A stretch of DNA of 64,000 bases from Desulfobacula sp. (GCF_014237455.1 NZ_JABZFL010000030.1:1-64000); one strand, 5' to 3'; positions 41,530-50,935 are shown, counted from the stretch's first letter. Program-made: numbers and translations. Notes: generated by a model not told the origin, from the sequence alone.

Positions 41530-42110
41530 GAACCCATGATAATGTCGGCAAGTTTTCTTTTGGGAACATGATGGATCTGGTTTTCATCGCGCCAGTATTT
41601 GATATCCCCGGCTTCATTTAATTCATCAATCTGGATCTCTTCAACCGGTTTTCCCAAAGCCACCACCAGTTTGACTTTCAGGTGATCCCCGATATCCAGA
41701 AACACTTTGAGCTTCTTGATATTGGTAGAGCCGAACATACATCCGCCAAGCCCCATAGCCCTTGCTCCCAGAAGCATGGTCTGGGCAGCGATGCCGTGAT
41801 CACACCAGAATTTGTCGGAAATAGTGTGGTCACCCATGATGACAATATAGGCGGAAGGCCGTTCTTCTTTTACAGGGCCTTTCCAGTCTTTGAGATATGC
41901 GGCCCAGCCAAGACAGGAAAAGATCTCTTCATTTTTATTCTCATCGCAGCAGATCACATATTTCAAGGGCTGCATATTGGCACCCGATGCACAGTTTCTG
42001 GCAAGATCAACCAGTTCCTTTAAGGTTTTCTCGTCAATTTTATGGGAGTTGTCAAACCGTCGGCAGGATCTGTTCTCTTTTACAAGGTTTTTAAAAGATG
42101 ATGGGTTCAT
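41523..42110 (-). CDS. Nitroreductase family flavoprotein
   Basis: 195 residues. FMN-binding nitroreductase fold: 'ENRSCRRFDNSHKIDEKTL' at the N-terminus with the phosphate-binding arginines, 'CASGANMQPLKYVI', and 'GARAMGLGGCMFGS'. It lacks the fused ferredoxin some anaerobe homologues have. Reduces an unknown acceptor with NAD(P)H or reduced flavin. It overlaps rdgB by 4 bases and the radical SAM gene by 7, so the products are made together. Confidence 0.88.
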   Translation of the reverse strand: MNPSSFKNLVKENRSCRRFDNSHKIDEKTLKELVDLARNCASGANMQPLKYVICCDENKNEEIFSCLGWAAYLKDWKGPVKEERPSAYIVIMGDHTISDKFWCDHGIAAQTMLLGARAMGLGGCMFGSTNIKKLKVFLDIGDHLKVKLVVALGKPVEEIQIDELNEAGDIKYWRDENQIHHVPKRKLADIIMGSW

Positions 42111-42757
42111 GAATTACCTCCTTTGTATTCAACAGGTTTGAATATTGGCATATTCATATCAATCCACTTAATGATTTTATCAATTTCACTTGCAATTTCC
42201 TTTAATGCTTTGCCCCGATGGCTGACCTGCCCTTTTTTTTGAATGCTCAGTTGAGCAAAGGTTTTATTAAAGTCAGGATAAAAAAAGAGGGGATCATATC
42301 CAAACCCGTTGTCACCAGCGGGTTCTTTTGTAAGAACACCGTTGCATTCCCCTTCATAGGTTAATGCGGCACCTGTGGGAACTGCTATGGAAATGACACA
42401 CTTAAAGGCGGCATCCCGGTTTTCTTTGCCTTTCAAGTCATCCAGCATTTTTTTAACATTGTCTTCATCCGATGCATTATCGCCTGCATATCTGGCAGAA
42501 TAGACACCTGGCGCACCGTCAAGTGCTTCAACACAAAGCCCGGAGTCATCAGCCATGGCAGGATGTCCTAAAATCTTTGCTGTAAACGAGGCTTTTTTAT
42601 AGGCGTTGTCATCAAAGGTTTCTCCATCTTCAATGACTTCAGGGATAGGGCCGAAATCATCAAGGTTTTTGATATCAATGGGAAAGTCTTTTAAAAGCTC
42701 CCTGATTTCCCTTGTTTTTCCCCTGTTTCTGGTTGCAAGAACAATTATTTGTTTCAA
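42107..42757 (-). CDS. rdgB: Non-canonical purine NTP pyrophosphatase (RdgB/HAM1)
   Basis: 216 residues. Motifs: 'VLATRNRGKTREIRELL', 'FDDNAYKKA', 'ADDSGLCVEALDGAPGVYSA', 'GYDPLF' and 'SHRGKAL'. It hydrolyses ITP, dITP and XTP to keep them out of nucleic acids. First gene of the rdgB-nitroreductase-radical SAM-DUF6178 operon. Confidence 0.95.
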   Translation of the reverse strand: MKQIIVLATRNRGKTREIRELLKDFPIDIKNLDDFGPIPEVIEDGETFDDNAYKKASFTAKILGHPAMADDSGLCVEALDGAPGVYSARYAGDNASDEDNVKKMLDDLKGKENRDAAFKCVISIAVPTGAALTYEGECNGVLTKEPAGDNGFGYDPLFFYPDFNKTFAQLSIQKKGQVSHRGKALKEIASEIDKIIKWIDMNMPIFKPVEYKGGNS

Positions 42758-42917
42758 TGGTTTGCTCCATATTAATTTTCAGGTTTAGTTTGATTTGGAA
42801 TAATATAAGATCAAGCACACATTTTGTAAACCCCGGCAGATTTTTTAAAAAAGTCATCTTGTGGTTGCCATTCAGGATATCATAATATAAAAAGGTTTTT
42901 AAAAAGAGGAATATCAT

Positions 42918-43727
42918 ATGTCTGAATTTGCCAATGCCATGGAAGTGTTTAAGCTTTTGGATAAATCCAATTGCAGGAAATGTAATGAGCAAACCTGTCT
43001 TGCCTTTGCCTCAAAGGTCTTTTTAGGAGATAAGCCCCTTAATCAATGCCCGGTTTTAAGCCGGGAAGTGATTGAACAATATCAGGGCAGACAAAAGAAA
43101 AAAATGACAATTGAAGCATATCGTGAATCCTTGCTGGCAGACCTGAAAAATGAAATAAAATCCTGTGATCTGGAATTTTCTGCCCAAAGGGTGGGGGGCG
43201 TTTTTTCAAAGGGGAAGCTTACCATCAGGATTTTTGGCAAACGGTTTTCCATTGATCGTGATGGCAACATGTTTTCGGATATCCATATCAATCCCTGGGT
43301 TTCCGCATCTGTTCTGGGGTATGTACTTCACTGCAAAGGTGTTCCCCTGACAGGGAAATGGATACCCTTCAGAGAGCTTGAAGGCGGTCATGAAAGGAAT
43401 GGCCTGTTTGTCCAGCGGTCGGAAAAACCATTGAAAAAAATTGCAGATACCTATACCCGCCTGTTTGAAGACCTGATCCTTATTTTTAATGGCAAAAAGG
43501 TAGAGAATCATTATGAATCCGATATATCACTGGTCCTCTATCCGTTGCCCAAATTTCCTATGCTGATCTGCTACTGGAAACCGGAAGACGGGCTGGCATC
43601 TGATCTTCACCTGTTTTTTGATTCATCGGCCGATATGAACGCCACGATAGATATTGTATATGGAATTGCTGCCGGCATTGTTGTCATGTTTGAAAAAATT
43701 TCATTAAAGCATGGCGTGGCCCTTTAA
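42918..43727 (+). CDS. DUF3786 protein with N-terminal Fe-S domain
   Basis: 269 residues. Residues about 15-45 carry a four-cysteine motif 'NCRKCNEQTCLAFASKV ... QCP' like the [4Fe-4S] domain of corrinoid Fe-S protein AcsC/CdhE. The rest (about 70-260) is DUF3786, with 'LFEDLILIFNG' and 'LYPLPKFPMLICYWKPEDG'. Such proteins occur in anaerobes with corrinoid or Wood-Ljungdahl enzymes; function not established. Ribosome site AGAGGAATATC precedes the ATG. Confidence 0.82.
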   Translation: MSEFANAMEVFKLLDKSNCRKCNEQTCLAFASKVFLGDKPLNQCPVLSREVIEQYQGRQKKKMTIEAYRESLLADLKNEIKSCDLEFSAQRVGGVFSKGKLTIRIFGKRFSIDRDGNMFSDIHINPWVSASVLGYVLHCKGVPLTGKWIPFRELEGGHERNGLFVQRSEKPLKKIADTYTRLFEDLILIFNGKKVENHYESDISLVLYPLPKFPMLICYWKPEDGLASDLHLFFDSSADMNATIDIVYGIAAGIVVMFEKISLKHGVAL

Positions 43728-43957
43728 CGGATTCAAAACTGTACGCATTACGTATCTGAACCCTTTTAACAGAAACAAGGGAATAATTTCTATTTCAAAC
43801 TTGACGTAACAAATTTTGATATTTTCTAAAAAAATATTGTGTAATATCTCCAGTTGTGGGAAGGCATAACATGTATCATGAATTGTTTATGTTAAATTCT
43901 AATGGCATTATTTTGTGTTCTGAATTTTGTTGCGATAACTGAGAGGAGGAAATCAAA

Positions 43958-44404
43958 GTGGATAAAATTTGTCCCGAATGCATAGATGAGTATGCCCCTG
44001 AGAAAGTAAAATGTGATAGATGCAATTCCAAACTTATACCCGTAAATGAATTTAAAATTAAAGCGATATGGCCACATTGTAAAAAATGTCAAAGTGCTAT
44101 TTCTGAATCAGCTGAAAAATGTGAAAAATGTGGACAATCCTTATACATTATCCCCTTTTTTCCTAAAATTTCGGCATTAATAATGGGTCTTGCAGGCATC
44201 TCCTGTGCAGGCTTTTTATTGGAACGGATGGGAGCTTCTCGGACTGTCATGAATGGAGTTGCATTCCTTGTGGGCGTAATTATTTGGGGGGTTTTAAATA
44301 AACAAAATCATGTGACTAAAAAAGAAGGCGATATCGCTTGGACTAAAATATCTCAAAAATCTAAATTTAATTTTCGAAAGAAAAAAAGGGATGCAATGGG
44401 CTAA
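43958..44404 (+). CDS. Zinc-ribbon membrane protein
   Basis: 148 residues, GTG start with a very strong GAGAGGAGG ribosome site. Two CxxC-type zinc ribbons in the N-terminal half (CPEC ... CDRC, about 5-22; CKKC ... CEKC, about 46-63), two membrane helices at about 70-115, and a basic tail. No known function. A perfect 16-base sequence shared with the cassette region (see findings) lies upstream at 43798-43813. Confidence 0.65.
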   Translation: MDKICPECIDEYAPEKVKCDRCNSKLIPVNEFKIKAIWPHCKKCQSAISESAEKCEKCGQSLYIIPFFPKISALIMGLAGISCAGFLLERMGASRTVMNGVAFLVGVIIWGVLNKQNHVTKKEGDIAWTKISQKSKFNFRKKKRDAMG

Positions 44405-44503
44405 AGGGTTATCCGTTACCGTTAAATTTGATTCTTTTTAAAATAACTGGTATGACCTCTTACCAGATAAAATTTAATTTATTCATATGAAATAGGTGGA
44501 ACC

Positions 44504-45184
44504 TTGGTAGAAAAATTATTAAAACCTGCTGAATTTGCTGAAAAACAATTGCTGGAAGCGATTTTAGGATCAAAATATAGACCCGGTGAAGCGCTTCCGG
44601 CAGAAAGAATTCTTGCCACTGAACTTGGGGTGACAAGGCCTACGCTGAGGGAGACCCTGCAACGGCTGTCAAAGGAAGGATGGATCACCATACGGCACGG
44701 CAAGCCGACAAAGGTGAATGATTATCTGGAAAACGGCGGGCTTGGAATCTTAGGGTCCCTGGCAAGATATGGTAAGAATTTATCCACAGACATGGTGTCT
44801 CATTTACTGGAAGTCAGAACCGCAATGTTTCCCAATATCGCTCAGAAAGCCGTATCCAACAGTCCTGAAAAGATTTTAAACTATCTTAAAAAATCAAAGA
44901 CCTTAAAAGATCGACCCGATGCCTATGCCGGATATGACTGGGGATTGCAGATGCTCATGGTTAAGGCAACAAACAATCCGGTTTTTAATATGATTTTAAA
45001 TGATTTTGAACCGCTCTATGCAGTCCTGGGAGAGATCTATTTTCAAAAAAAAAATGTCAGAACCGCTTCATTGACATACTACAGGGACCTGATTAAGGCA
45101 CTGGAACAAACCCATATGGATGTAAAGTCCATTGTTGAAAAGATCATGATTCGTGCAGAGAAGATATGGCAGGTTATAAGATGA
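44504..45184 (+). CDS. fadR: FadR/GntR family transcriptional regulator
   Basis: 226 residues, TTG start with AGGTGG upstream. The N-terminal winged helix has 'GSKYRPGEALPAERILATEL' and recognition helix 'TRPTLRETLQRL'; the C-terminal FadR-type helical domain ('VSHLLEVRTAMFP') binds acyl-CoA in the E. coli protein. It leads the glpD-kinase-AGPS-like group and overlaps glpD by 4 bases, so it probably controls that operon in response to long-chain acyl-CoA or a similar ligand. Confidence 0.85.
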   Translation: MVEKLLKPAEFAEKQLLEAILGSKYRPGEALPAERILATELGVTRPTLRETLQRLSKEGWITIRHGKPTKVNDYLENGGLGILGSLARYGKNLSTDMVSHLLEVRTAMFPNIAQKAVSNSPEKILNYLKKSKTLKDRPDAYAGYDWGLQMLMVKATNNPVFNMILNDFEPLYAVLGEIYFQKKNVRTASLTYYRDLIKALEQTHMDVKSIVEKIMIRAEKIWQVIR

Positions 45185-46740
45185 AGCTTTCTGATATAAA
45201 TAAAGAATATGATATGATTGTAGTTGGCGGCGGAATCAATGGGGCCGGTATTTTTTATGAGGCCGTAAAAAAAGGGTATCGTATGCTTCTTGTCGAAGCA
45301 AAGGATTTTGCCTGGGGAACGTCAAGCAGGTCGTCAAAAATGGTTCATGGGGGATTAAGATATCTTAAACAGGGAAAGTTTCTCTTAACAAAAGCGGCTG
45401 TAAAGGAGCGGGAACGATTATTGAAACAATACCCCGGACTTATTACCCCTTTGAAATTTATCATGCCCGTGTTTGATGATTATGGTCCTTCCAGATCATC
45501 CATGAAAATCGGTCTTTCCATTTATAGTTTCATGGCTCGGGAAAAGCAGCATAAAAGTTATACAAAAGCGCAGGCCATAGAGAAAATTCCCGGAATCAGA
45601 AAGAAAAGCCTGGTATCGGCTGTTGGATTCAAGGATGCCCAGGTGGATGATGCACGGCTTGTATTAAGGCTGATTTACGAAGGGTGCCTTTTAGGCGGGA
45701 CAGCACTGAATTATACAAAAGTGACAGGGATTGAAAGGGATCGGAAAGGACATCTGGCTGCGGTTAACGTTATGGATGAAACATCCGGAACATCAGTTGA
45801 AATCAAAACAAAGGTCCTGATCAATGCCACCGGTGCATTTGCAGAAACCCTTCATCCATCTCCGATGAAAGGATTTCACATACGGCCGTTAAGGGGCAGC
45901 CACCTGGTTTTCCCCGAAAGTATATTCCCCCTGGACCGGGTTATCAGTTTTATCCACCCGCAGGATTTGCGGCCTGTCTTTCTGTTTCCCTGGGAGGGAT
46001 CGGTTCTGTTGGGCACAACAGATGTTGATCATGATCAGGATATGGAAATGGAGCCGTTTGTGACCATTAAGGAAGCCCGTTATTTAATGGATGGACTAAG
46101 TCATATTCTGCCGGATCTTGACTTGTCTTTGAAGGACTGCATATCTTCGATTGCCGGGGTTCGACCGGTATTAAGCAAAAAAAAGAAGGCGGCATCGCGG
46201 GAGTCAAGAGAACATGTGGTATGGAAGGATAAGGGCCTTATAACTGTTACCGGAGGGAAACTCACTACGTTTCGAATGCTTGCCAATGATGCATTAAAGG
46301 CGGCAAAATCATACCTGCCAAAACCAGCGGTCCCAAATTCCGGACAAAAGATAAAAGGCCAACCTTGTGATGAAATATGTCAGAACGGATCAAAAAATGT
46401 CCAGGAAAGGCTTTTGGGCCGGTATGGATCTTTTGGCTGTCAAATGATCAGGCAGTACGACAAACAATTGTTCAGTCCGATTGAAAACACAAAAAGCCTT
46501 TGGGCGGAAATTTGTTATGCAGCTGAATACGAAAATATTTGCCATCTTTCCGATTTGTTATTGCGGCGGGTCAGGATCGGCCTGCTTCTTCCCGAAGGTG
46601 GGAAAAAATTGCTGGACAGGATTGAAACCTTGTGCAAACCTTATCTTTCATGGGACAATAAAAAGTGGAATATGGAGAAGAAAGCCTATATAAAACTATG
46701 GGAAACATATTATTCTCCGCCTGAAGAAAGGGAGCTTTGA
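45181..46740 (+). CDS. glpD: Glycerol-3-phosphate dehydrogenase, GlpD family
   Basis: 519 residues from ATG 45181 (ATGA overlap with fadR). FAD site 'MIVVGGGINGAGIFYEAVKKG', followed by 'WGTSSRSSKMVHGGLRYL', 'RPLRGSHLV', and 'LLGTTDVDHD'. The enzyme oxidises glycerol-3-phosphate to dihydroxyacetone phosphate at the membrane, passing electrons to quinone. With the downstream AGPS-like gene its product, DHAP, could be the ether-lipid backbone precursor. Confidence 0.92.
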   Translation: MKLSDINKEYDMIVVGGGINGAGIFYEAVKKGYRMLLVEAKDFAWGTSSRSSKMVHGGLRYLKQGKFLLTKAAVKERERLLKQYPGLITPLKFIMPVFDDYGPSRSSMKIGLSIYSFMAREKQHKSYTKAQAIEKIPGIRKKSLVSAVGFKDAQVDDARLVLRLIYEGCLLGGTALNYTKVTGIERDRKGHLAAVNVMDETSGTSVEIKTKVLINATGAFAETLHPSPMKGFHIRPLRGSHLVFPESIFPLDRVISFIHPQDLRPVFLFPWEGSVLLGTTDVDHDQDMEMEPFVTIKEARYLMDGLSHILPDLDLSLKDCISSIAGVRPVLSKKKKAASRESREHVVWKDKGLITVTGGKLTTFRMLANDALKAAKSYLPKPAVPNSGQKIKGQPCDEICQNGSKNVQERLLGRYGSFGCQMIRQYDKQLFSPIENTKSLWAEICYAAEYENICHLSDLLLRRVRIGLLLPEGGKKLLDRIETLCKPYLSWDNKKWNMEKKAYIKLWETYYSPPEEREL

Positions 46741-46741
46741 T

Positions 46742-48292
46742 TTGGAGCAAAAAACAATTCTTGCAGTTGATTGTGGAACCCAAAGCCTTAGAACCATTCT
46801 CTTTTCTCAAAAGGGCGAGGTGCTCGCAAGGATTCAGATTGAATATGAACCCTATTTTTGCAAGCATCCCGGTTGGGCAGAACAGGACCCTGAACTTTAT
46901 TGGAACAGTCTTATTAAGGCCTGTCACAAGTTAAAGCAGTTAAACTCGAAATTGTTTGAATCCATCGCCGGGGTAGGGGTAACAACCCAGCGAGCCAGTA
47001 TGGTGAATGTGGATGAAAAAGGTGTTCCCCTGCGGCCTGCAATCATATGGCTGGATCAGAGAAGATCTAAACCTGTTTGGGGGCAAAAAGTGCCTTTAAA
47101 TATCGGCCTCAATATTTTGGGCCTGAAAAAAAAGATAGATGGTATTCAATCCCAGGGCAAATGTAACTGGATCATGCAGAATCAGCCTGAAATCTGGGAG
47201 AAAACACATAAGTATCTTCAGATTTCAGGTTTTTTAAACCACAGGCTGACCGGGAATTTTGCAGATTCCGTGGCGTCACAGATCGGGCATATTCCGTTTT
47301 GTTATAAAAAACACTTATGGGCAAAAAAACATCAATTGGCAAGAAAATTGTTTCCCATTGAAAAAGATAAACTTCCGATTCTTGTGCCGCCCGGGGAGAT
47401 TTTAGGCAGGATCAGCACCACGGCTTCACAGCAAAGCGGAATTAAAAAAGGTATTCCCGTGATTGCCTGCGGATCTGACAAAGGATGCGAAACTTTGGGG
47501 GCAGGGGTTGTAAATTCCGAAATGGCAAGCTTAAGCTTTGGTACGACAGCAACGGTTCAGACCTTGTCTGAAAAATATGTTGAGCCCATAAAATATTTGC
47601 CTGCATACCCGGCTTCGGTTCCGGGGTTTTATAATCCTGAGGTGGAGATTTTTCGCGGATTCTGGATGATTACATGGTTTAAAAAAGAGTTTGCGCATAA
47701 AGAGGTAAGCCTGGCAAAAAAAAAGGGTATTCCGGCGGAAGAAGTGTTAAATCAATGCCTTGAGAGAACTCAACCCGGGGCCATGGGGCTTATTGTACAG
47801 CCTTACTGGGGGCCGGGCTTGGATCATCCCGATGCCAAAGGTGCCATGATCGGATTCGGGGACGTCCATACAAAAGATCATGTGTACCGTGCGGTTATTG
47901 AAGGACTGGGGTTTGCCCTCTGGGAGGGGTTGGAAAAAATTCAGGGCAAAACCAGGATAAAAATAGAAAAAGCCGCTGTTTCAGGCGGTGCATCACAAAG
48001 CGATGAGATCTGCAGGATAACGGCAGATATTTTCAATCTTCCCATGGTTAAAGGGCAGACCCATGAAACATCGGGCCTGGGGGCAGCCATTCTTGTGGCC
48101 AGGGGCCTTGGATGGTTTTCAAGCATAGATGAGGCTGTGGGGAATATGGTCCATATGAAAAAAATTTTTGAACCCAACCAAAAGCATGTTCAGATTTATA
48201 AGGCCTTGTATTCAAGGGTTTATGCTAAGATGTACGGGGCTCTCGAACCCTTGTATTCACAAATTCGTGACATAACAGGATATCCCAAATAA
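46742..48292 (+). CDS. FGGY-family carbohydrate kinase, glycerol kinase-like
   Basis: 516 residues with TTG start one base after glpD. Two actin-like ATPase domains: 'LAVDCGTQSLRTILFSQKG', 'AIIWLDQRRSK', 'LSFGTTATVQTL' and the FGGY signature region 'VSGGASQSDEICRITADI'. Glycerol kinase is the natural guess beside glpD, but the sequence also resembles FGGY kinases for other polyols or pentoses, so the substrate is uncertain. Confidence 0.85.
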   Translation: MEQKTILAVDCGTQSLRTILFSQKGEVLARIQIEYEPYFCKHPGWAEQDPELYWNSLIKACHKLKQLNSKLFESIAGVGVTTQRASMVNVDEKGVPLRPAIIWLDQRRSKPVWGQKVPLNIGLNILGLKKKIDGIQSQGKCNWIMQNQPEIWEKTHKYLQISGFLNHRLTGNFADSVASQIGHIPFCYKKHLWAKKHQLARKLFPIEKDKLPILVPPGEILGRISTTASQQSGIKKGIPVIACGSDKGCETLGAGVVNSEMASLSFGTTATVQTLSEKYVEPIKYLPAYPASVPGFYNPEVEIFRGFWMITWFKKEFAHKEVSLAKKKGIPAEEVLNQCLERTQPGAMGLIVQPYWGPGLDHPDAKGAMIGFGDVHTKDHVYRAVIEGLGFALWEGLEKIQGKTRIKIEKAAVSGGASQSDEICRITADIFNLPMVKGQTHETSGLGAAILVARGLGWFSSIDEAVGNMVHMKKIFEPNQKHVQIYKALYSRVYAKMYGALEPLYSQIRDITGYPK

Positions 48293-49974
48293 TGAAAAAA
48301 TATGATTTTATACCGGACTGGCTGGAAAGAGAACCGGATCAGCAAACCTTCAGGTCCATATTCAAATGGGGAGCAAAGGATCGATTTAAACATCCAGGCC
48401 AGGGATTTTTCAGTATCATAAAAGAGGAGCTCGGACTTTCAAATGCGGATTTTCAAACCCCTGTCAACTTGGGGAACAAGACTGTTGAAAACACGCGGAA
48501 AACAAGGATTACGAAAGAAGATATTACCCTGTTTGAAACCATTGTCGGGCGGGAGAACCTTTTTCTTGATACCTATTCCCGGCTGAAATATTCCACTGGT
48601 AAATCCATGGAAGATATTTTTGATTTAAGACAGGAGAAAATTGAAAATATTTGTGATATTGTCTTACGTCCGCGCAGTAAAGAGGACATCATAAAAATCG
48701 TAGCCCTTTGCCGTGAAAAGAAAATCCCTGTCCATGTGTATGGCGGCGGAAGTTGTGTCACCATAGGGCTTACCTGCCCAAAAGGTGGAGTTACCCTGGT
48801 GATGAATACCCACATGAATAAAATGATTAAATTTAATGAAGTCAATCATACCATTACGGTTGAACCGGGTATGATGGGCCCTGAGTATGAAGACTTGTTA
48901 AATCATGCCCCTGAAAAACTGAATGCAGAAAGGCGGTATACCGGAGGTCATTTCCCCCAGAGTTTTGAATTCTCTTCGGTTGGCGGCTGGGTGGTTACCC
49001 TTGGTTCGGGTCAGGCATCATCATATTATGGAGATGCCTGCGACCTGGTGATCAGCCAGGAGTATGTCACTCCGACAGGCACCTTTAAAACCCATGATTT
49101 TCCCGCAACTGCCACAGGGCCTAAGATCAATGATATCATGAAAGGATCTGAAGGATGTTTTGGGGTGCTGGTTGGTGTAACCATGAAGATTTTTCAATAT
49201 CAACCTGAAACCGCAAGACAGTTCACTTTCATGTTTCCAAAGTTTGAAACTGCCATCAATGCAGCACAACAGATCAGCCAGGCGGAGTCTGGCATGCCCT
49301 CCATCCTTCGGCTGTCTGATCCTGAAGAGACGGATGTGGCCATGAAAATGTACGGCCTTGAGGGCAGCCTGCCGGACAAATATATGGGATTTAAGGGCTT
49401 GAAACCTGGGTCGCGGTGTCTTTTAATGGGCCAGACAGACGGGGAAAATGGCTTTTCAAAAAATTTATTTAAACAGATTAAAAAAATCTGTAAAACAAAT
49501 CAGGGACTTTATTTAACCGGATATCCCATGAAAAAATGGCAAAAGGGAAGATTTTCAGATCCCTATATGCGGGATGCCTTAAATGACTTTGGTGTACTGA
49601 TTGATACTCTTGAGGCGTCCGTTACCTGGGACCATCTTCAATCACTTTATCATGCTGTAAGAGGGTACATCAAAAAACATTCCCACACCATTTGCATGAC
49701 CCATGCATCCCATTTTTATGCCCAGGGAACCAACCTGTATTTTATTTTTATTACAAAGATGCAGGATGTGGATGAATTCAAATTGTTTCAGCGGGGCATC
49801 ATAGAAAAAATTGAAGAAAATTTTGGATCATTAAGCCATCATCACGGGGTGGGCAGAATGATGGCGCCCTTTATGGAGAAGCATCTGGGCACAGAGCAGA
49901 TGGATGTATTGCGGGCCATAAAAAAACATTTTGACCCCCATAACATTATGAACCCGGGGGGGCTTGGATTATAA
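48292..49974 (+). CDS. FAD-linked oxidase resembling alkylglycerone-phosphate synthase
   Basis: 560 residues; ATG overlaps the kinase stop by one base. PCMH-type FAD domain: 'VHVYGGGSCVTIGLTCPKGG', 'TITVEPGMMGPEYEDLL', 'RYTGGHFPQSFEFSSVGGWV'. Near the C-terminus is 'LSHHHGVGRMMAPF', a histidine cluster like that required by AGPS, and 'FDPHNIMNPGGL'. AGPS swaps the acyl chain of acyl-DHAP for a fatty alcohol, making the ether bond of ether lipids. Bacterial homologues with other substrates exist, but the operon partners favour glycerolipids. Confidence 0.78.
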   Translation: MKKYDFIPDWLEREPDQQTFRSIFKWGAKDRFKHPGQGFFSIIKEELGLSNADFQTPVNLGNKTVENTRKTRITKEDITLFETIVGRENLFLDTYSRLKYSTGKSMEDIFDLRQEKIENICDIVLRPRSKEDIIKIVALCREKKIPVHVYGGGSCVTIGLTCPKGGVTLVMNTHMNKMIKFNEVNHTITVEPGMMGPEYEDLLNHAPEKLNAERRYTGGHFPQSFEFSSVGGWVVTLGSGQASSYYGDACDLVISQEYVTPTGTFKTHDFPATATGPKINDIMKGSEGCFGVLVGVTMKIFQYQPETARQFTFMFPKFETAINAAQQISQAESGMPSILRLSDPEETDVAMKMYGLEGSLPDKYMGFKGLKPGSRCLLMGQTDGENGFSKNLFKQIKKICKTNQGLYLTGYPMKKWQKGRFSDPYMRDALNDFGVLIDTLEASVTWDHLQSLYHAVRGYIKKHSHTICMTHASHFYAQGTNLYFIFITKMQDVDEFKLFQRGIIEKIEENFGSLSHHHGVGRMMAPFMEKHLGTEQMDVLRAIKKHFDPHNIMNPGGLGL

Positions 49975-50007
49975 TACACTGGAAGAGTCAATATTCAGGA
50001 GGACAAC

Positions 50008-50442
50008 ATGGATGATAAAACCCGTCAGCAAGCCATCAATGATCATATTCAAAAAGATGCGTTTGCCAAGTATCTTGGAGCAAAGGTGGAAATTGTTAAA
50101 CCCGGTTACAGCCGTGTGTCCCTTATCGTTAAAGACCATATGACCAATTTTCACGGCACAACCCATGGCGGTATTATTTTTGCCATCAGTGACATGGCAT
50201 TTGCAGCCGCCTGCAATTCTCACGGCAAAGTTGCAGTTGCCCTGAATGTGAGCATCTGTTTTTTAAAACCCAGCTATCCGGGAGATCATCTGGTTGCAGA
50301 GGCAGAAGAGGAACATAATGGCAGGCGGACAGCATTGTATAATATTAAAATTTATAATAAGAATACGGGTGAACTGGTGGCAAAAAGCCAGGATCAGGCA
50401 TATAGAAAGAAAGAATGGTTTATACCCCAATTAAATAGATAG
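50008..50442 (+). CDS. PaaI-family hotdog thioesterase
   Basis: 144 residues. Hotdog fold with 'NFHGTTHGGIIFAISDMAFAAAC', containing the HGG-D arrangement of PaaI-type acyl-CoA thioesterases, and 'VALNVSICFLKPSYPGDHL'. GGAGGA precedes the ATG. It probably hydrolyses an acyl- or aryl-CoA; as part of the glpD/AGPS-like group a fatty acyl-CoA is plausible. Confidence 0.88.
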   Translation: MDDKTRQQAINDHIQKDAFAKYLGAKVEIVKPGYSRVSLIVKDHMTNFHGTTHGGIIFAISDMAFAAACNSHGKVAVALNVSICFLKPSYPGDHLVAEAEEEHNGRRTALYNIKIYNKNTGELVAKSQDQAYRKKEWFIPQLNR

Positions 50443-50452
50443 AGAGGACAAA

Positions 50453-50935
50453 ATGGAACTAAAAACCATAACCATTGAAAATCCGGATGAATTAAATTTT
50501 ATTCTTGGTCATTCCCATTTTATAAAAACGATTGAGGATATCCATGAGGCCATTGTCTGTACAGTGCCCAATGCTAAATTCGGTGTTGCATTCTGTGAAG
50601 CATCCATGGAGTGCCTTGTCAGGCACAGCGGTACAGATGAGGAGATGATAGAGCTGGCAAAGAAAAATGCCTTTGCACTTTCAGCCGGTCATTCTTTTAT
50701 CGTTTTTATGAAGGATATGTTTCCTATTAATGTTCTCAATACTATTAAAAATGTACCTGAAGTTGCCAGGATCCATTGTGCAACAGCGAATCCTGTTCAG
50801 GTAATTCTTGCCCAGACAGATCAGGGCCGGGGAATTCTCGGAGTCATAGACGGATTCTCATCCAAGGGTATTGAAACCGAGGAAGATATTGAAAAACGCA
50901 AAGGGTTTTTGAGAATGATCGGTTATAAACAATAA
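50453..50935 (+). CDS. Adenosine-specific kinase (DUF355) family protein
   Basis: 160 residues. Matches the small adenosine-specific kinase family first described in Pyrobaculum (PAE2307): 'FGVAFCEASMECLVRHSGTD', 'GHSFIVFMKDMFPINVLN', 'RIHCATANPVQVILAQTDQG RG' region. Reported to bind or phosphorylate adenosine. AGAGGAC upstream; 10 bases after the thioesterase, last gene of the group. Confidence 0.85.
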   Translation: MELKTITIENPDELNFILGHSHFIKTIEDIHEAIVCTVPNAKFGVAFCEASMECLVRHSGTDEEMIELAKKNAFALSAGHSFIVFMKDMFPINVLNTIKNVPEVARIHCATANPVQVILAQTDQGRGILGVIDGFSSKGIETEEDIEKRKGFLRMIGYKQ

